In this document: one piece after another, positions 44,327 through 54,217 of the stretch
How the letters are laid out: every line of letters starts with the position of its first letter
Numbering within the stretch: the first letter of the stretch is position 1
Source of the DNA: Citrobacter amalonaticus
Lineage (GTDB): Bacteria > Pseudomonadota > Gammaproteobacteria > Enterobacterales > Enterobacteriaceae
Length of the DNA: 64,000 bases
Direction of reading: 5' to 3'
NCBI RefSeq assembly: GCF_002918555.1
Contig: NZ_PQMB01000006.1
Coordinates: 1 to 64,000, forward strand
The notes under the pieces: model-generated
Databases searched by the model: none
The model's input: the letters and a program-made list of their open reading frames with translations, nothing else
Told to the model about the DNA's origin: nothing
Position numbers and translations under genes: made by a program

Positions 44327-44722
44327 ATGACCGTTTATATAACAATCCAGGACGTTGACGAGTTGCTGGGGGATGCCTGGGCTGCCGCCGACAAAAAGGC
44401 CAAAGCCGTGCTCCAGGCAAACACCTGGATGACGGCTCTAAACCTTCAGGATATCGACCCGGAACATATTCCCGAAGAGGTTAAGCAAGCCGGAGCGTTT
44501 GTCGCTTCCGTAGCTGCTGCTGGCAATCTGTATCAGCAAAAGACGGATTCCGGTGTGGTGACGAGCAAAAGCGTTGAAGCCGATGATGTGAAAGTCTCAA
44601 AAACATTTGCCGAGCTTTCAACCTCCAGTACTGAGCTACTCGATCCCGATCTGCAACTGGCGTTTGCCATGCTCAAGCCATGGATGCTTAACCCGTTTCA
44701 GACGTTCTTTGTGAGGGCGTGA
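44327..44722 (+). CDS. Head-tail connector protein (DnaT-like)
   Basis: 131 residues starting MTVYITIQDVDELLGDAWAA. Alpha-helical connector type, often labelled DnaT-like ssDNA-binding protein in phages. Located just after the capsid gene, so it probably attaches under the portal. Confidence 0.7.
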   Translation: MTVYITIQDVDELLGDAWAAADKKAKAVLQANTWMTALNLQDIDPEHIPEEVKQAGAFVASVAAAGNLYQQKTDSGVVTSKSVEADDVKVSKTFAELSTSSTELLDPDLQLAFAMLKPWMLNPFQTFFVRA

Positions 44723-44723
44723 T

Positions 44724-45107
44724 ATGGGCATACGTGATGAACTCCAAACTGAAGTCGCCGCAGCATTCGATACCGACCTGCAGGATGCTGTTAAGGATTT
44801 CACTGGAACATACACCGTTCGAGGTGACTGGGATCCGGTAACGGAAACCGGCAGTGAAACGCAGGTGACGTATTCAGGGCGCGGTGTTCTGGCGCGGTAC
44901 AAACTCCGCCGTATCGATGGCGTTAATATCCTGCACGGTGACCTGAAATTAACCGCCCTGGTTAACGAGGTGACCGATAGGCCAGCAGTCGGGCACTTTG
45001 TCACGGCGCCGGAACCGATAATTGGTGTACCTCAGCGTTATGAGGTCATAACCGCCGCTGTTGATTCCACTGGTGCTGCGTATTCCATCCAGTTACGGAG
45101 GGCGTGA
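44724..45107 (+). CDS. Head-tail joining protein
   Basis: 127 residues starting MGIRDELQTEVAAAFDTDLQ. Strand-rich C-terminal part. Phage head-closure proteins of this size occupy this position; some databases mislabel them. No sign of enzymatic motifs. Confidence 0.65.
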   Translation: MGIRDELQTEVAAAFDTDLQDAVKDFTGTYTVRGDWDPVTETGSETQVTYSGRGVLARYKLRRIDGVNILHGDLKLTALVNEVTDRPAVGHFVTAPEPIIGVPQRYEVITAAVDSTGAAYSIQLRRA

Positions 45108-45108
45108 T

Positions 45109-45660
45109 ATGGCTAAGGGCTGGAGTATTGACCCGGCAGCATTCGCCGGGCTGGTGGCCGATGACGTGAGGTTGCGGCAGCGAGCTATCGCTACACAGCT
45201 GCTGAATGAAATCGTGAAACGGTCTCCTGTCGGCAATCCAGAGTTATGGGCGATTAACGCTACCGCCGTCGGGTACAACAAAGCGGTTGGAGAATGGAAC
45301 GAATCGCTTTACGACAACCCGGATAATCTGACCAAAACCGGGCGACTCAGGAAGAAAGTACGTGTTAACGACAGCATGGATATCAAACGCCCGGCAGATT
45401 ATCGTGCTGGTACGTTCAGGGCTTCGCATTTCGTAAGTATCGGTTCACCGGATTACTCGGTTCCGACAGAGGAGGATCCGCGCGGTACGATGACATTTCT
45501 CAACGGTAAAAATATCATCGATCAGGCTCCGGCCTACTCAGTGATTTATATCCAGTCAAACCTTCCTTATTCCGTACCGCTTGAAAACGGGCACTCAAAG
45601 CAGGCACCGACAGGCGTTTATGCGGTTTCATTTAATGGTGTAACACAGGCCTACAAATGA
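45109..45660 (+). CDS. Neck/tail-completion protein (HK97 gp10-like)
   Basis: 183 residues starting MAKGWSIDPAAFAGLVADDV. Conserved pattern near KRSPVGNPELW and VPLENGHSKQAP fits gp10-like proteins that complete the head-tail joint. The end overlaps the next start (ATGA). Confidence 0.7.
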   Translation: MAKGWSIDPAAFAGLVADDVRLRQRAIATQLLNEIVKRSPVGNPELWAINATAVGYNKAVGEWNESLYDNPDNLTKTGRLRKKVRVNDSMDIKRPADYRAGTFRASHFVSIGSPDYSVPTEEDPRGTMTFLNGKNIIDQAPAYSVIYIQSNLPYSVPLENGHSKQAPTGVYAVSFNGVTQAYK

Positions 45661-46049
45661 CACTCACAGAAATTCGTAACGCTGTCATTGCTCGTATGAC
45701 GGCGCAGACGGCTATTGCCTCTGATGCTGTGGATTATCCCAACGGACCCGTATTTGACCCAAGTGGTCGTGATATCTGGGCTCGAGTTACAAACATTTCC
45801 GGACTGGCCGGCGCGAATGAAATCGGTGCTGGCCCCGTCGTTCAGCGCACCGGGGAGCTGATTATTCAGATCTTCGTCCCTGTTGGCTCTGGCACCATCC
45901 TCATCACTCAAACAGCAGACAAACTCCGTGAGTTATTCGAATTCCAGGATGACGGAAAACTCAGTTATTTCGCCGTATCCGCTGTTCCCGCTGGCGAAAC
46001 GGACGGCTGGTCTCAGCTCAATCTACAAATTCCTTATCGCGCTCTGTAG
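45657..46049 (+). CDS. Tail terminator-like protein (DUF4128-type)
   Basis: 130 residues starting MTLTEIRNAVIARMTAQTAI. Mixed alpha/beta, containing GELIIQIFVPVGSGTILIT. Position before the tail tube gene fits a tail terminator. Confidence 0.65.
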   Translation: MTLTEIRNAVIARMTAQTAIASDAVDYPNGPVFDPSGRDIWARVTNISGLAGANEIGAGPVVQRTGELIIQIFVPVGSGTILITQTADKLRELFEFQDDGKLSYFAVSAVPAGETDGWSQLNLQIPYRAL

Positions 46050-46073
46050 CGCTTAACTTCGATGGAGGTGACC

Positions 46074-47249
46074 GTGTCTAGCGGAGCCAAAGTTATTTCA
46101 TGTTTTGTAAGAGAAACAACTCCCGGCGTTACCCCAGCGGGTATTCCGTGGAACCTTTTTAAACGCACAAGTTGGGGCGTTGGCCCGTCCCAGAACACCA
46201 ACGACAACGACGAGATCGGCGGCACCCGAATGGCGCAGGGCGCTACGCTGGGAACGGTCGATGTTGGCGGCGATGTCGGGGCAAAATTCCGCTACGGCCA
46301 GCATGATGACTTCCTGGCTTCGTGTTTTGGCGCGGAGTGGGCGAGCAATGTGCTGACGATGGGGAATGACCGTATTTCCTTCTCTCTTGCGACATACGCT
46401 TCGGATGTTGGTATTGCCTCTATCATTCGTGGCGCGCAGGTAAGCGTGTTCCAGCTGGAAGTTCCGAATGATGGCGACGTTACCGCGACAGTCTCATTCG
46501 CCGGGCTGGGTTGGGACTCAAAAGCAGACGATACGAGTTACATCACCGGCACTCCTGCCGATAATGCTGGCGAACTGCGTTACTCGTTCAAAGAGGTCAC
46601 AGCAATCAACCTGAACGGCATCGATGGCGGTGATGGTTTCTGTATTGATACCTTCAGCATCCAGTTCGACAACAATGTACAAACTCAGCGTTGTATCGGC
46701 ACCGGCTCACCGTTTGCGGGGGCAAATATCCCTACAACCTTTACGCCGTCAGGCTCGATCACTTTGTCGTGGTCAAAAGCAGCGTGGGAGGTCTGGAGTA
46801 AAACACTCACTGGCGCAACCGTGCCATTCAGTTTCACGCTGGCGAACGATGAAGGTCAGTACACTTTCACTTTCCCGAAAGTGCAGGTCGCTGGTGACTG
46901 GCCGGATGGCGGCAATACCGACATTATCCAGGTTCAACTGGATATCACTGCGGCTGACGAATCGCCGACGATTACCCGCGCAGTTACCGTCCCTGCCACG
47001 GCAATCAGCGTAACGCCAGCAACTTCATCAGGTGATGTCGGTACTTCCGTCACGCTGACAGCGAACCTTACCCCGGCTGGTACGACTGATGCTGTGCAGT
47101 GGGAGTCATCAGATCCGACGGTCGCAACGGTGGTATCGACAGGCCAAAAAACCTGCCAGGTAGACAGAGTCGGCGACGGCACCGCAACCATAACCGGTAA
47201 AGTGCGAGGCTTCACCGCCACCGCCGAGATTACCGTAACCGAACCATAA
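46074..47249 (+). CDS. Major tail tube protein with C-terminal Ig-like (Big_2) domain
   Basis: 391 residues from GTG 46074, which has GGAGG five bases upstream; an ATG at 46062 lacks a site. Residues 1-300 form the tail tube part (TTPGVTPAGIPWNLFKRTSW). The last 85 residues (ISVTPATSSGDVGTSVTLTA to the end) form a Big_2-type Ig domain in frame, as on lambda gpV. Confidence 0.85.
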   Translation: MSSGAKVISCFVRETTPGVTPAGIPWNLFKRTSWGVGPSQNTNDNDEIGGTRMAQGATLGTVDVGGDVGAKFRYGQHDDFLASCFGAEWASNVLTMGNDRISFSLATYASDVGIASIIRGAQVSVFQLEVPNDGDVTATVSFAGLGWDSKADDTSYITGTPADNAGELRYSFKEVTAINLNGIDGGDGFCIDTFSIQFDNNVQTQRCIGTGSPFAGANIPTTFTPSGSITLSWSKAAWEVWSKTLTGATVPFSFTLANDEGQYTFTFPKVQVAGDWPDGGNTDIIQVQLDITAADESPTITRAVTVPATAISVTPATSSGDVGTSVTLTANLTPAGTTDAVQWESSDPTVATVVSTGQKTCQVDRVGDGTATITGKVRGFTATAEITVTEP

Positions 47250-47259
47250 AATTTCCCTT

Positions 47260-47297
47260 GCCCGTTCCGCTCTGCATGGTGGTGCGGGCTTTTTTAA
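47260..47297 (+). terminator. Terminator-like hairpin after the tail tube gene
   Basis: GCCCG and CGGGC flank a long loop and are followed by TTTTTT. Confidence 0.45.
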
Positions 47298-47311
47298 TGC
47301 AGGAGCTTTTA

Positions 47312-47761
47312 ATGATCATCTTAACCCCACGAATTGATATTGGCGGCGAGCGCTGGTTTACACCGCTAAAAGACCTGAAACCTATTGAAGGTCTGAAGCT
47401 GCTCGTCAGCAGCATTGATAACGATCAGTATCGCTCGCGTAATGCCCTTATCCGCCGCCACATTGAAAAAATGGATGCCAGTTACCAGGTTGGAACCAGC
47501 GAATTTAGCCTGTCAGCGGTCGGGGAAATTGACTCTGCTGATGACCTGCTGATCGACAACTGCGCACGCTACCTGCTGAAAGACTGGAAGGGCGTCGGTG
47601 AGCTTGTTGATGGCGAGGAAGTTCCGATTGAATACACGCCTGAACGCGGTGCTGCACTTCTGAAACAGGAACCGGCGATTTACTGGCAAATTCTGGCGGA
47701 GGCCGCCAGCATCGCCCAGGGCAAAGAGCAGCAAAAGCAGGAAACCGTAAAAAAGCCTTAG
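47312..47761 (+). CDS. Tail assembly chaperone, short (G-like) form
   Basis: 149 residues starting MIILTPRIDIGGERWFTPLK, with GGAG upstream. Located between tail tube and tape measure, as lambda G. Ends four codons after a slip site A AAA AAG. Confidence 0.85.
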   Translation: MIILTPRIDIGGERWFTPLKDLKPIEGLKLLVSSIDNDQYRSRNALIRRHIEKMDASYQVGTSEFSLSAVGEIDSADDLLIDNCARYLLKDWKGVGELVDGEEVPIEYTPERGAALLKQEPAIYWQILAEAASIAQGKEQQKQETVKKP

Positions 47762-48096
47762 AGGCGCAGAAGTGGCTGAGTGAATTCGGCGGGGAGCAGG
47801 GTGAAAAGGCAAAGTGGCGAAGGGAGAAATTAAAACTCCCGCCAATTCCTGAACCTGAAATTGACGGTGTAACGGTGGAAATCCTCAACGCTTACTCCGT
47901 TATCTCCCGCTCACGGCTTTATGTCGGAATGGCGGGCGCGCCGATGCCGATCTCTCTTCATGATATTGAGCGCTTTCTTTCTGCACGTCCCGTTCTCATT
48001 GATCGTGATGAATTTGACGCGGTCATATTTGCCCTCGATGACGCATGGCGTGAGCAGTGGGCGCAGGAACAGAAAAAACACAACACCTCCAAATAG
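47312..48096 (+). CDS. Tail assembly chaperone, long (GT-like) form by -1 frameshift
   Basis: At A AAA AAG (47749-47755) ribosomes can slip back one base, giving VKKALEAQKWLSEFGGEQGE and a further 95 residues to the stop at 48096 (about 261 in total). The downstream frame has no good start of its own, and the geometry matches lambda G-GT. Confidence 0.85.
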
Positions 48097-48121
48097 CCTC
48101 GGCACCCGCCGGGGCTTTTTT
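48096..48121 (+). terminator. Intrinsic terminator after the chaperones
   Basis: GCCTCGGC and GCCGGGGC with loop ACCC, then TTTTTT. Confidence 0.8.
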
Positions 48122-48160
48122 GTACCCGCAATAAACCCAACGCGCTTCACACGCGCACGT

Positions 48161-48257
48161 TATAATCCTAGAGCCTACAGAAAGCGAGCCTGAGGGTTAG
48201 TTGTACTCTGGGGCGGCTACCTCTGTGTGACAGGCTCACTTTCTATAGGTAAACCTC
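48161..48257 (+). ncRNA. Structured leader of the KilA-N gene, possibly a C4-type antisense RNA
   Basis: A TATAAT (48161-48166) is followed by long inverted arms AGAAAGCGAGCCTG (48179-48192) and CAGGCTCACTTTCT (48231-48244), with one mismatch. The arms enclose a GC-rich loop containing GTACTCTGGGGCGGC. The ATG of the KilA-N gene lies 13 bases after. This resembles the C4 antisense RNA that controls antirepressor genes in P1-like phages, but the family match is not certain. Confidence 0.4.
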
Positions 48258-48767
48258 ATGCACTATCCAACCGTATCTGTAAACGGCGTTTCCGTTCGTG
48301 TCGATGATGAAGGGCGCTACAACCTCAATGATCTTCACGCTGCCGCAGTGGCTGAAGGCAAAGCCACGGAATCACAGAGGCCAAGTAACTTCATCAAAAG
48401 CGGGCAAATTAAAAAGTTTGCGCAAGAACTGACCAAAGCTACAAAAATAGCTTCGGTCAAGATTATCAAAGGTGGTGCTCAGCCTGGTATCTGGGGGTTA
48501 GAGCTGGTGGCGATTCGTTATGCCGCATGGCTTAGTGTTGAATTCGAAATAAAAGTGTACCAAACCTTTCAGATGGTAATTCGCAATGGCATTGATGCCA
48601 TGTCCCGCCTGAACAAAATTGACCATATCATCAACACTGAAACCAAAGCGATAAGCCAGTGCGCTAGCCAGATGGCGAAGTGGGGTGTTGGCGGGCGTAA
48701 AAAGCTACTCCACGCCGCGCGAGGCCGGGTCGCTGATGAAGTACAAATGTATTTGCCTGGCTTTTAG
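48258..48767 (+). CDS. KilA-N domain protein (possible antirepressor)
   Basis: 169 residues. The KilA-N domain fills residues about 1-115 (YPTVSVNGVSVRVDDEGRYN, LWGLELVAIRYAAWLS-type segment, EFEIKVYQTFQMV). KilA-N proteins are DNA-binding, often antirepressors. Its own promoter and structured leader make it an independent moron between the tail chaperones and tape measure. Confidence 0.82.
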   Translation: MHYPTVSVNGVSVRVDDEGRYNLNDLHAAAVAEGKATESQRPSNFIKSGQIKKFAQELTKATKIASVKIIKGGAQPGIWGLELVAIRYAAWLSVEFEIKVYQTFQMVIRNGIDAMSRLNKIDHIINTETKAISQCASQMAKWGVGGRKKLLHAARGRVADEVQMYLPGF

Positions 48768-48854
48768 GTTGATTTATTGCGGCAAGGATGCCCGCATTGC
48801 CTTGCTCTCGGCCTGTGATAACATCGGGGCATTGTTTACTTTGAGGGTAGGGAT

Positions 48855-49220
48855 GTGGAGCCGATTTTTGGATTTTTACTTTTTGGTTTAGCAGTGATTG
48901 TTGTAACCGTTGTTGCTGCAAAACGTAACGGGGTGGGCATTGGTGTTCTCTACCTCATCAGCATGTGTGCAGTAGGTTTTGGCCTGGTAGTTTTGACATC
49001 CAACATTACCCACGGAAATGGCATAGCGGCGGGATTCGCAGCTTTTATTTCTCCTGTTCTGGGCTTACTGGTTGCGTTGTCATCTTCCACATCGGCAAGA
49101 CGCGCTGTCTTAAATGGCGAGTCAGGGGAGTTCAAAAAGTGTCCTTTCTGTGCTGAGTCGATTCGCAAAGAAGCTATCAAGTGTAAGCATTGTGGTAGCA
49201 ATCTAAAAGAAACGGCCTAA
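48855..49220 (+). CDS. Small membrane protein with C-terminal zinc ribbon
   Basis: 121 residues from GTG 48855. Three hydrophobic spans (IFGFLLFGLAVIVVTVV; VLYLISMCAVGFGLVVL; GIAAGFAAFISPVLGLLVAL) are followed by a zinc ribbon, CPFCAES and CKHCGS. Position in a moron island suggests a superinfection or envelope role, unproven. Confidence 0.65.
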   Translation: MEPIFGFLLFGLAVIVVTVVAAKRNGVGIGVLYLISMCAVGFGLVVLTSNITHGNGIAAGFAAFISPVLGLLVALSSSTSARRAVLNGESGEFKKCPFCAESIRKEAIKCKHCGSNLKETA

Positions 49221-49239
49221 GTTCAATTAGCCCACTCAG

Positions 49240-49285
49240 GCGCTGAGAGAATTCCACAAAACTCAGCGCTCTGGCTGGGTTTTTT
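49240..49285 (+). terminator. Overlapping alternative hairpins, one a terminator
   Basis: GCGCTGAG pairs with CTCAGCGC (49240-49247 and 49262-49269). AACTCAGC and GGCTGGGTT (49260-49281) followed by Ts form a terminator that shares the same strand segment, so the two folds exclude each other. Confidence 0.5.
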
Positions 49286-49354
49286 ATTCCCTGATGCCGA
49301 AAGGCGGGGGACAGTTATGACTTTAGAACAGCGCTGGAAAAGTCGCTTTTGCAT

Positions 49355-49507
49355 ATGAGCCAGTCCAACAATGATATTAACTGCGCGATTGATGAACTCA
49401 GTGTTTCTGTTCACCATCAGTTGCTTGTCGAGGATAAGGCGGCCCAGAAACAGACCGCTGAAATAAAAGTAGTATTTCACTCATCACAATTTGGCATTAT
49501 GAATTAA
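49355..49507 (+). CDS. 50-residue open frame of unknown function
   Basis: Starts MSQSNNDINCAIDELSVSVH. Overlaps the stop of a 13-residue frame beginning at 49318 (ATGA), which has a good ribosome site. A one-base change in the T run near 49350 would join them, so the gene may be slightly damaged. Tail-to-tail overlap with the broken minus-strand gene. Confidence 0.35.
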   Translation: MSQSNNDINCAIDELSVSVHHQLLVEDKAAQKQTAEIKVVFHSSQFGIMN

Positions 49508-49709
49508 ATGCGAAATTGCTCGAGTTGTTTTGCTAGGTCGTTCATGGCTGGATTATTAAGCTGCCTTAACTCTTTCAGAAAAGCCTCTCTCATTGGGTCT
49601 TGTAACTTTTGAAAAATAAGGCCAACCGCAACCTTTAGTGCAACAATTTCAGCGCCCAGAGACTCAAGGTTACTTCCAGCTTTTCGATAAACTTTATTGG
49701 TTGATCCAT
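49504..49709 (-). pseudogene. Small minus-strand phage gene with a one-base frameshift
   Basis: Starts MDQPIKFIEKLEV with AAGGA upstream, then shifts by one base and continues coherently as NLESLGAEIVALKVAVGLIF with LKELRQLNNPAMNDLAKQ to the stop at 49506. The joined product would be about 67 residues. Unknown function. The rest of 49221-49879 holds only a terminator and leader DNA. Confidence 0.5.
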
Positions 49710-49840
49710 TTTCTAATTCCTTGTCAGAGGTAATCAGCCATCCCTTCTTTTATGAGTGCGCCAGTGTCCCACCACTGACGGGCTGAGTAACAACCATAAC
49801 CAGGTATGTAAATCAGTAACATCCTGACAAATGATCAGTG

Positions 49841-49863
49841 GCCGCGATTGCGCGGCTTTTTTT
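49841..49863 (+). terminator. Intrinsic terminator before the tape-measure gene
   Basis: GCCGCG, loop ATTG, CGCGGC and a T run. Confidence 0.7.
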
Positions 49864-49879
49864 ATGCCCGGAGATCGCA

Positions 49880-52800
49880 ATGGCAGAACAGACATCCCGC
49901 CTCGCCATCATTATTGACAGCACTGGCGCTGAGAAAAATGCAGAAAACCTGACGACAGCCCTCAGTGGCTTGACTGAATGGGGAATGAAGGCTGCGGCCA
50001 GCGTAGGGAAAGTGACAAAAGCAACCGAGGAAGAAAAGGAGGCGATGAGTAAACTTCGCACGGCCATCGATCCTGTTGGTGCAGCCATTAACACCGTTGG
50101 GCGACGCTTTACCGAATTAAAAAAATATTTCGACAAAGGGTTAATTGATGAGGAAGAGTTTAAGTTTCTGTCGAGAAAACTCAACGAAACCACGGAAGAG
50201 TTGAGTGGAGTAGCTCAGGCTCAGCGTGAAGCGGAAAAAGCAGGTAAATTAGCGGTCGCGCAGCAGGAGGCGCAGGCACAGGCATTCCAGCGTATGCTGG
50301 ATAAAATCGATCCGCTAACTGCTGCACTGAGAAATCTTGACCAACAGCAAGAAGATCTTAATGCTGCGCTCTCAGCCGGAAAGCTCAACACTTCACAGTT
50401 CGACACCTACAGTAAAAAATTGCAGGAAACTCGTCGGGAAATTACCGGGGAAGCTCTGGCTGAGAGGGAAGCTGCGAAAGCTCATGATGAGCAGCGCGCG
50501 GCATTGCAACGCCTGGCTGCCCAGCTTGATCCGGTAGGAGCCGCATTCAAGAAACTGGCTGACCAACAGAAGCAACTCGACAGTGCGAAGGCTTCCGGCA
50601 TGTTGTCGCCGGAAAGATACGACGTGCTGTCTGCAAGTCTGGGGAACGCCAGGCAGCAACTGGAAATCACCCAGGATGCAATGAAGAAGACCGGTGTTAC
50701 ATCACGCGCAATGGCATATCAGATGCGCATGATCCCTGCACAGATGACGGATATCGTCGTTAGCCTTGCATCTGGTCAGGCTCCCATGACCGTGTTGTTG
50801 CAGCAAGGTGGTCAGCTTAAGGACATGTTCGGCGGCATCGGCCCGGCGATTAAAGGTGTCGGCTCCTATGTGATGGGCCTGATCAATCCTTTTACGCTGG
50901 CGGCGGCTGCGGTCGGCGTGCTGGGCGTGGCGTACTACAAAGGCACGCAAGAACAGGACGCATTTAATAAATCACTTATCCTGACGGGTAATCAGGTAGG
51001 GAAAACATCAGGCCAACTGGCTGATATCGCTGCGCGCGCTGGTGTGGCGGCAAACTCTACAACTGGTAAAGCGGCATCGGCGTTAAATCAACTGGTAGAG
51101 TCAGGAAAAGTTGCCGGTGATTCACTGGAGCGCGTGACTTCTGCCGTTGTTAAAACAAGCGAAGCCACAGGTATTGCAACTGAGCAACTGGTTGGTGATT
51201 TCAACAAAATCGCCGCAGACCCGCTGGACGCAATCACCAAACTCAATGACCAGTATCATTTCCTGACGCTGGCAACATACAACCAGATTAAAGCTCTTCA
51301 GGATGAAGGGAACATGCAGGAAGCGGCGCGAGTTGCTACTGATGCATACGCTAACACCATGCAGCAGCGTGCAACTGACATTCAACAGAATCTTGGTCTG
51401 CTGGAGAAAGCATGGAATGGTTTGGCTGGAGGCGCAAAAAGCGCCTGGGATGCCATGCTTGATGTTGGGCGAGAATCTGGCGGTAATGAACGCATCGCAC
51501 AAATTCGTAAGGAACTGGACTGGATCGATAACGCCGTTGGTGGGAAAGCCGTTTTTGGTGCTCGACGTAAGGAGCTTGAGCAGGAGTTAAACATCCTGCA
51601 ACTCACGATGACAGCTCAAGCTGATGTCAATGGTGCTGTGTCTGAAGCAAATAAGGCTGAGCAGCAGCGCATTAAAACCCAGCAGGAAGCGGATCGCGTC
51701 AACCAGCAGTTCTTGTCGAATGCTGATAAGAGAAACAAGGAGATTCAGCAACAGAAGAAATTTCTGGATGCCGGGGCGATCAGTGCGGATCAATACGCGA
51801 AAAATATCGCGCGCATCAATGAAATGTACAAAGACCCTAAAGCGCCGAAAACGCCGAAGGGAAAAGCATACAGCGAAGATTCTGCAACGCGGTTACTTGA
51901 CCAGATTAACCAGCAGACATCCGCTATGCAGTCCCAGCTTGACGCCAGTGACAAACTAACCAGTGCGACACAGGCACGAGTTAAATTTGAGCAGCAGATC
52001 GCTGATCTGAAATCGAAATCCCAGCTTACCGCTGATCAGAAGTCTCTTTTGTCCCGTTCTGATGAAATAATACAGGCTTACAAACAGCAGGAAGCACTGC
52101 AAAACTCCGTCAAAACGCTCGACGATTACCGGAAAATGCAGGATCAGGTCAAAGCGAAGGATGAGCAGCAGAATGATTTGTTGCGTGAGCGCCTGGCGTT
52201 ACTTGAAAAAGCAAAAGCCACAGGCAAGCTGGCTCCGGGGGAATACGAGCAAACCCGCGCCAACATCTACAAAAATACACCTGCAGAACTGCCTTCCTCA
52301 GTGAAGAGTGTTGTTGGAAACATGTCGCCAACTGGCGGCCAGTTATCCGGCACGTTCGGCGGCATGCAACAGCAGTACATGCAACTCGATCAGGCGCAAC
52401 AGCAACTACAAACGTGGTTGCAGGCGCAAGAAGCCGCATATGCCCAGGCGGCGCAAATTACCACGGAAGGCGAAGCGCGCATGACGGCAATCCGCCAGCA
52501 GGCAGCGCAGGCCAACCAGGTAATCGAATCCCAGAAAAACGAAATCATCACCAGTGCGACGCAGACCATGATCGACAGTGGTTTGCAGATTCTGGCGACT
52601 GGCTTCGGTGAACAGTCCGGGATTTATAAAGCAGCTTTCGCTGCCAGCAAGGCATTCGCGATTGCGCAGTCTCTGGTTTCCATTCAACAGGGGATAGCAA
52701 TGGCTGCTGCTAACCCGTTCCCGTACAACATTGCCGCGATGGCATCCGTTGCAGCCGCTACTGCCAGCATCGTTTCAAATCTGTCAGCTATCGCCGGGAC

Positions 52801-53215
52801 AGGATTCGCTTCTGGTGGTTTTACCGGGCAGGGCGGGAAGTACCAGCCTGCCGGGGTAGTGCATAAAGGCGAGTATGTTTTTGACCAGGCGGCAACCAAC
52901 CGGATCGGCGTTTCGAACCTTGAGGCGCTGCGCAATGGTGGTTCTCTGGATGCAACGCTGAGCAAGCCCGGTTTCGGTACGGGGGCGCAGAACGTCAATA
53001 ACAACAGCAATGCTACGACCCTGAACGCTCCCATAAGCCAGAACTTCTATATTCAGCAGGGAGTAAGCCCTGACCAGATGAATCTGTCGCTGGCACAGAC
53101 TCAGAAACAGGCTACCAGTGATGCTTTGGATCAGGTCGCCAATCAGATCGTGAAAGGCAACGGGAAGGTGGGTAATGCGATGCGAGGAATGTACACCGGA
53201 AGGAGAACCACCTGA
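49880..53215 (+). CDS. Tail length tape-measure protein
   Basis: 1111 residues from ATG 49880 (GGAGAT upstream). Long coiled-coil and Gln/Ala-rich stretches, a tail-tape-measure-type N-terminal region ([20 protein letters not shown] around residue 315), hydrophobic spans near residues 320-350 and a lambda-type C-terminal region ([20 protein letters not shown], residues about 975-994). Its length sets tail length. No damage seen. Confidence 0.93.
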   Translation: MAEQTSRLAIIIDSTGAEKNAENLTTALSGLTEWGMKAAASVGKVTKATEEEKEAMSKLRTAIDPVGAAINTVGRRFTELKKYFDKGLIDEEEFKFLSRKLNETTEELSGVAQAQREAEKAGKLAVAQQEAQAQAFQRMLDKIDPLTAALRNLDQQQEDLNAALSAGKLNTSQFDTYSKKLQETRREITGEALAEREAAKAHDEQRAALQRLAAQLDPVGAAFKKLADQQKQLDSAKASGMLSPERYDVLSASLGNARQQLEITQDAMKKTGVTSRAMAYQMRMIPAQMTDIVVSLASGQAPMTVLLQQGGQLKDMFGGIGPAIKGVGSYVMGLINPFTLAAAAVGVLGVAYYKGTQEQDAFNKSLILTGNQVGKTSGQLADIAARAGVAANSTTGKAASALNQLVESGKVAGDSLERVTSAVVKTSEATGIATEQLVGDFNKIAADPLDAITKLNDQYHFLTLATYNQIKALQDEGNMQEAARVATDAYANTMQQRATDIQQNLGLLEKAWNGLAGGAKSAWDAMLDVGRESGGNERIAQIRKELDWIDNAVGGKAVFGARRKELEQELNILQLTMTAQADVNGAVSEANKAEQQRIKTQQEADRVNQQFLSNADKRNKEIQQQKKFLDAGAISADQYAKNIARINEMYKDPKAPKTPKGKAYSEDSATRLLDQINQQTSAMQSQLDASDKLTSATQARVKFEQQIADLKSKSQLTADQKSLLSRSDEIIQAYKQQEALQNSVKTLDDYRKMQDQVKAKDEQQNDLLRERLALLEKAKATGKLAPGEYEQTRANIYKNTPAELPSSVKSVVGNMSPTGGQLSGTFGGMQQQYMQLDQAQQQLQTWLQAQEAAYAQAAQITTEGEARMTAIRQQAAQANQVIESQKNEIITSATQTMIDSGLQILATGFGEQSGIYKAAFAASKAFAIAQSLVSIQQGIAMAAANPFPYNIAAMASVAAATASIVSNLSAIAGTGFASGGFTGQGGKYQPAGVVHKGEYVFDQAATNRIGVSNLEALRNGGSLDATLSKPGFGTGAQNVNNNSNATTLNAPISQNFYIQQGVSPDQMNLSLAQTQKQATSDALDQVANQIVKGNGKVGNAMRGMYTGRRTT

Positions 53216-53679
53216 TGGCTGAAAAATACTACCCGCACGATTATCTCCCTATGCCGCTTCAGGATGGCTATGCATTTCAGCCAGTCAGCCCGTTAAAGCG
53301 TACCGAAATGACAACCGGCCGCGCCCGCCAGCGCCGGGCATTCATTTCCACGCCGACACAGGCAAATGTGCAGTGGTTTTTCGAAACGGATGTTCAGGCC
53401 CAACTATTTGAGGCCTGGTACCGCGAAACTATCACTGATGGTGCTGACTGGTTTTTTATGCGGCTACAGACCCCGCTGGGCGTTGAGTTCTATAAATGCC
53501 GGTTCACCGATATCTATCAGGGGCCGATGCTGGTCGCCCCGATTTACTGGCAGTTCTCCGCGACGCTGGAGCTATGGAATCGTCCGGTCCTTGGTGATGG
53601 CTGGGCCGAGTTCCCGGACTACATCATCAACAGCAGCATCATTGATATTGCGCTTAACAGAGAGTGGCCTGAAGCATGA
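53215..53679 (+). CDS. Minor tail protein
   Basis: 154 residues starting [20 protein letters not shown]. Contains WFFETDVQAQLFEAWYRETI. Lies between tape measure and the DUF1833 gene and overlaps it (ATGA). Probably a distal tail component. Confidence 0.7.
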   Translation: MAEKYYPHDYLPMPLQDGYAFQPVSPLKRTEMTTGRARQRRAFISTPTQANVQWFFETDVQAQLFEAWYRETITDGADWFFMRLQTPLGVEFYKCRFTDIYQGPMLVAPIYWQFSATLELWNRPVLGDGWAEFPDYIINSSIIDIALNREWPEA

Positions 53680-54158
53680 CCATACTGAATCGGCTCTACG
53701 CTTCTTCCGGAGAAGAGGTAATTATTGAAACTCTGCAGATCACTATCGGTGATGACGTTCTTTATCTCTGTGATGGTTACGACGATGTAACGGCGGTGAC
53801 GGAGTCTGGTGAGGAAGTGACATTTATTGCCAGTGCCATCGCCGTTGCGCTTCCGGCTCGTAACAGTGACGGAACTCAGGATCTACAGTTTGCAGTAAGT
53901 AATATCGATGGTGAGGCATCAACGGCAATTCGCAGTGCGCTGGATAATCTTCGCGGTGCAACGATGACTTACCGCAAATACACCTCCAACGATTTAGCAG
54001 CCCCAGCAGAACGCCCGTTCACTCTTAAGGTGAAAAGTGGGTACTGGAAAGCGACTCAGGCGCAAATTATCGCGGGGTATATGAACGTCCTTGATACCGC
54101 CTGGCCCCGCTATCGCTACACGCTCCCGTTCTATCCTGGCCTTCGTTATATGAGTTGA
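53676..54158 (+). CDS. DUF1833-family tail protein
   Basis: 160 residues starting MTILNRLYASSGEEVIIETL. The pattern (NSDGTQDLQFAVSNIDGEAS and TYRKYTSNDLAAPAERPF) matches the DUF1833 tail proteins found before the NlpC-like protein of lambdoid tails. Confidence 0.8.
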   Translation: MTILNRLYASSGEEVIIETLQITIGDDVLYLCDGYDDVTAVTESGEEVTFIASAIAVALPARNSDGTQDLQFAVSNIDGEASTAIRSALDNLRGATMTYRKYTSNDLAAPAERPFTLKVKSGYWKATQAQIIAGYMNVLDTAWPRYRYTLPFYPGLRYMS

Positions 54159-54217
54159 TGTTCAGTCGAAAAAATCCTTAATAATATAGGAATCTTTAAA
54201 TTGACAGGGATAGAAAA

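Noticed and set aside
49223-49480. 85-residue minus-strand frame in the moron region
   Set aside because: Covers a terminator and the plus-strand small frames, has no ribosome site and no coherent composition.
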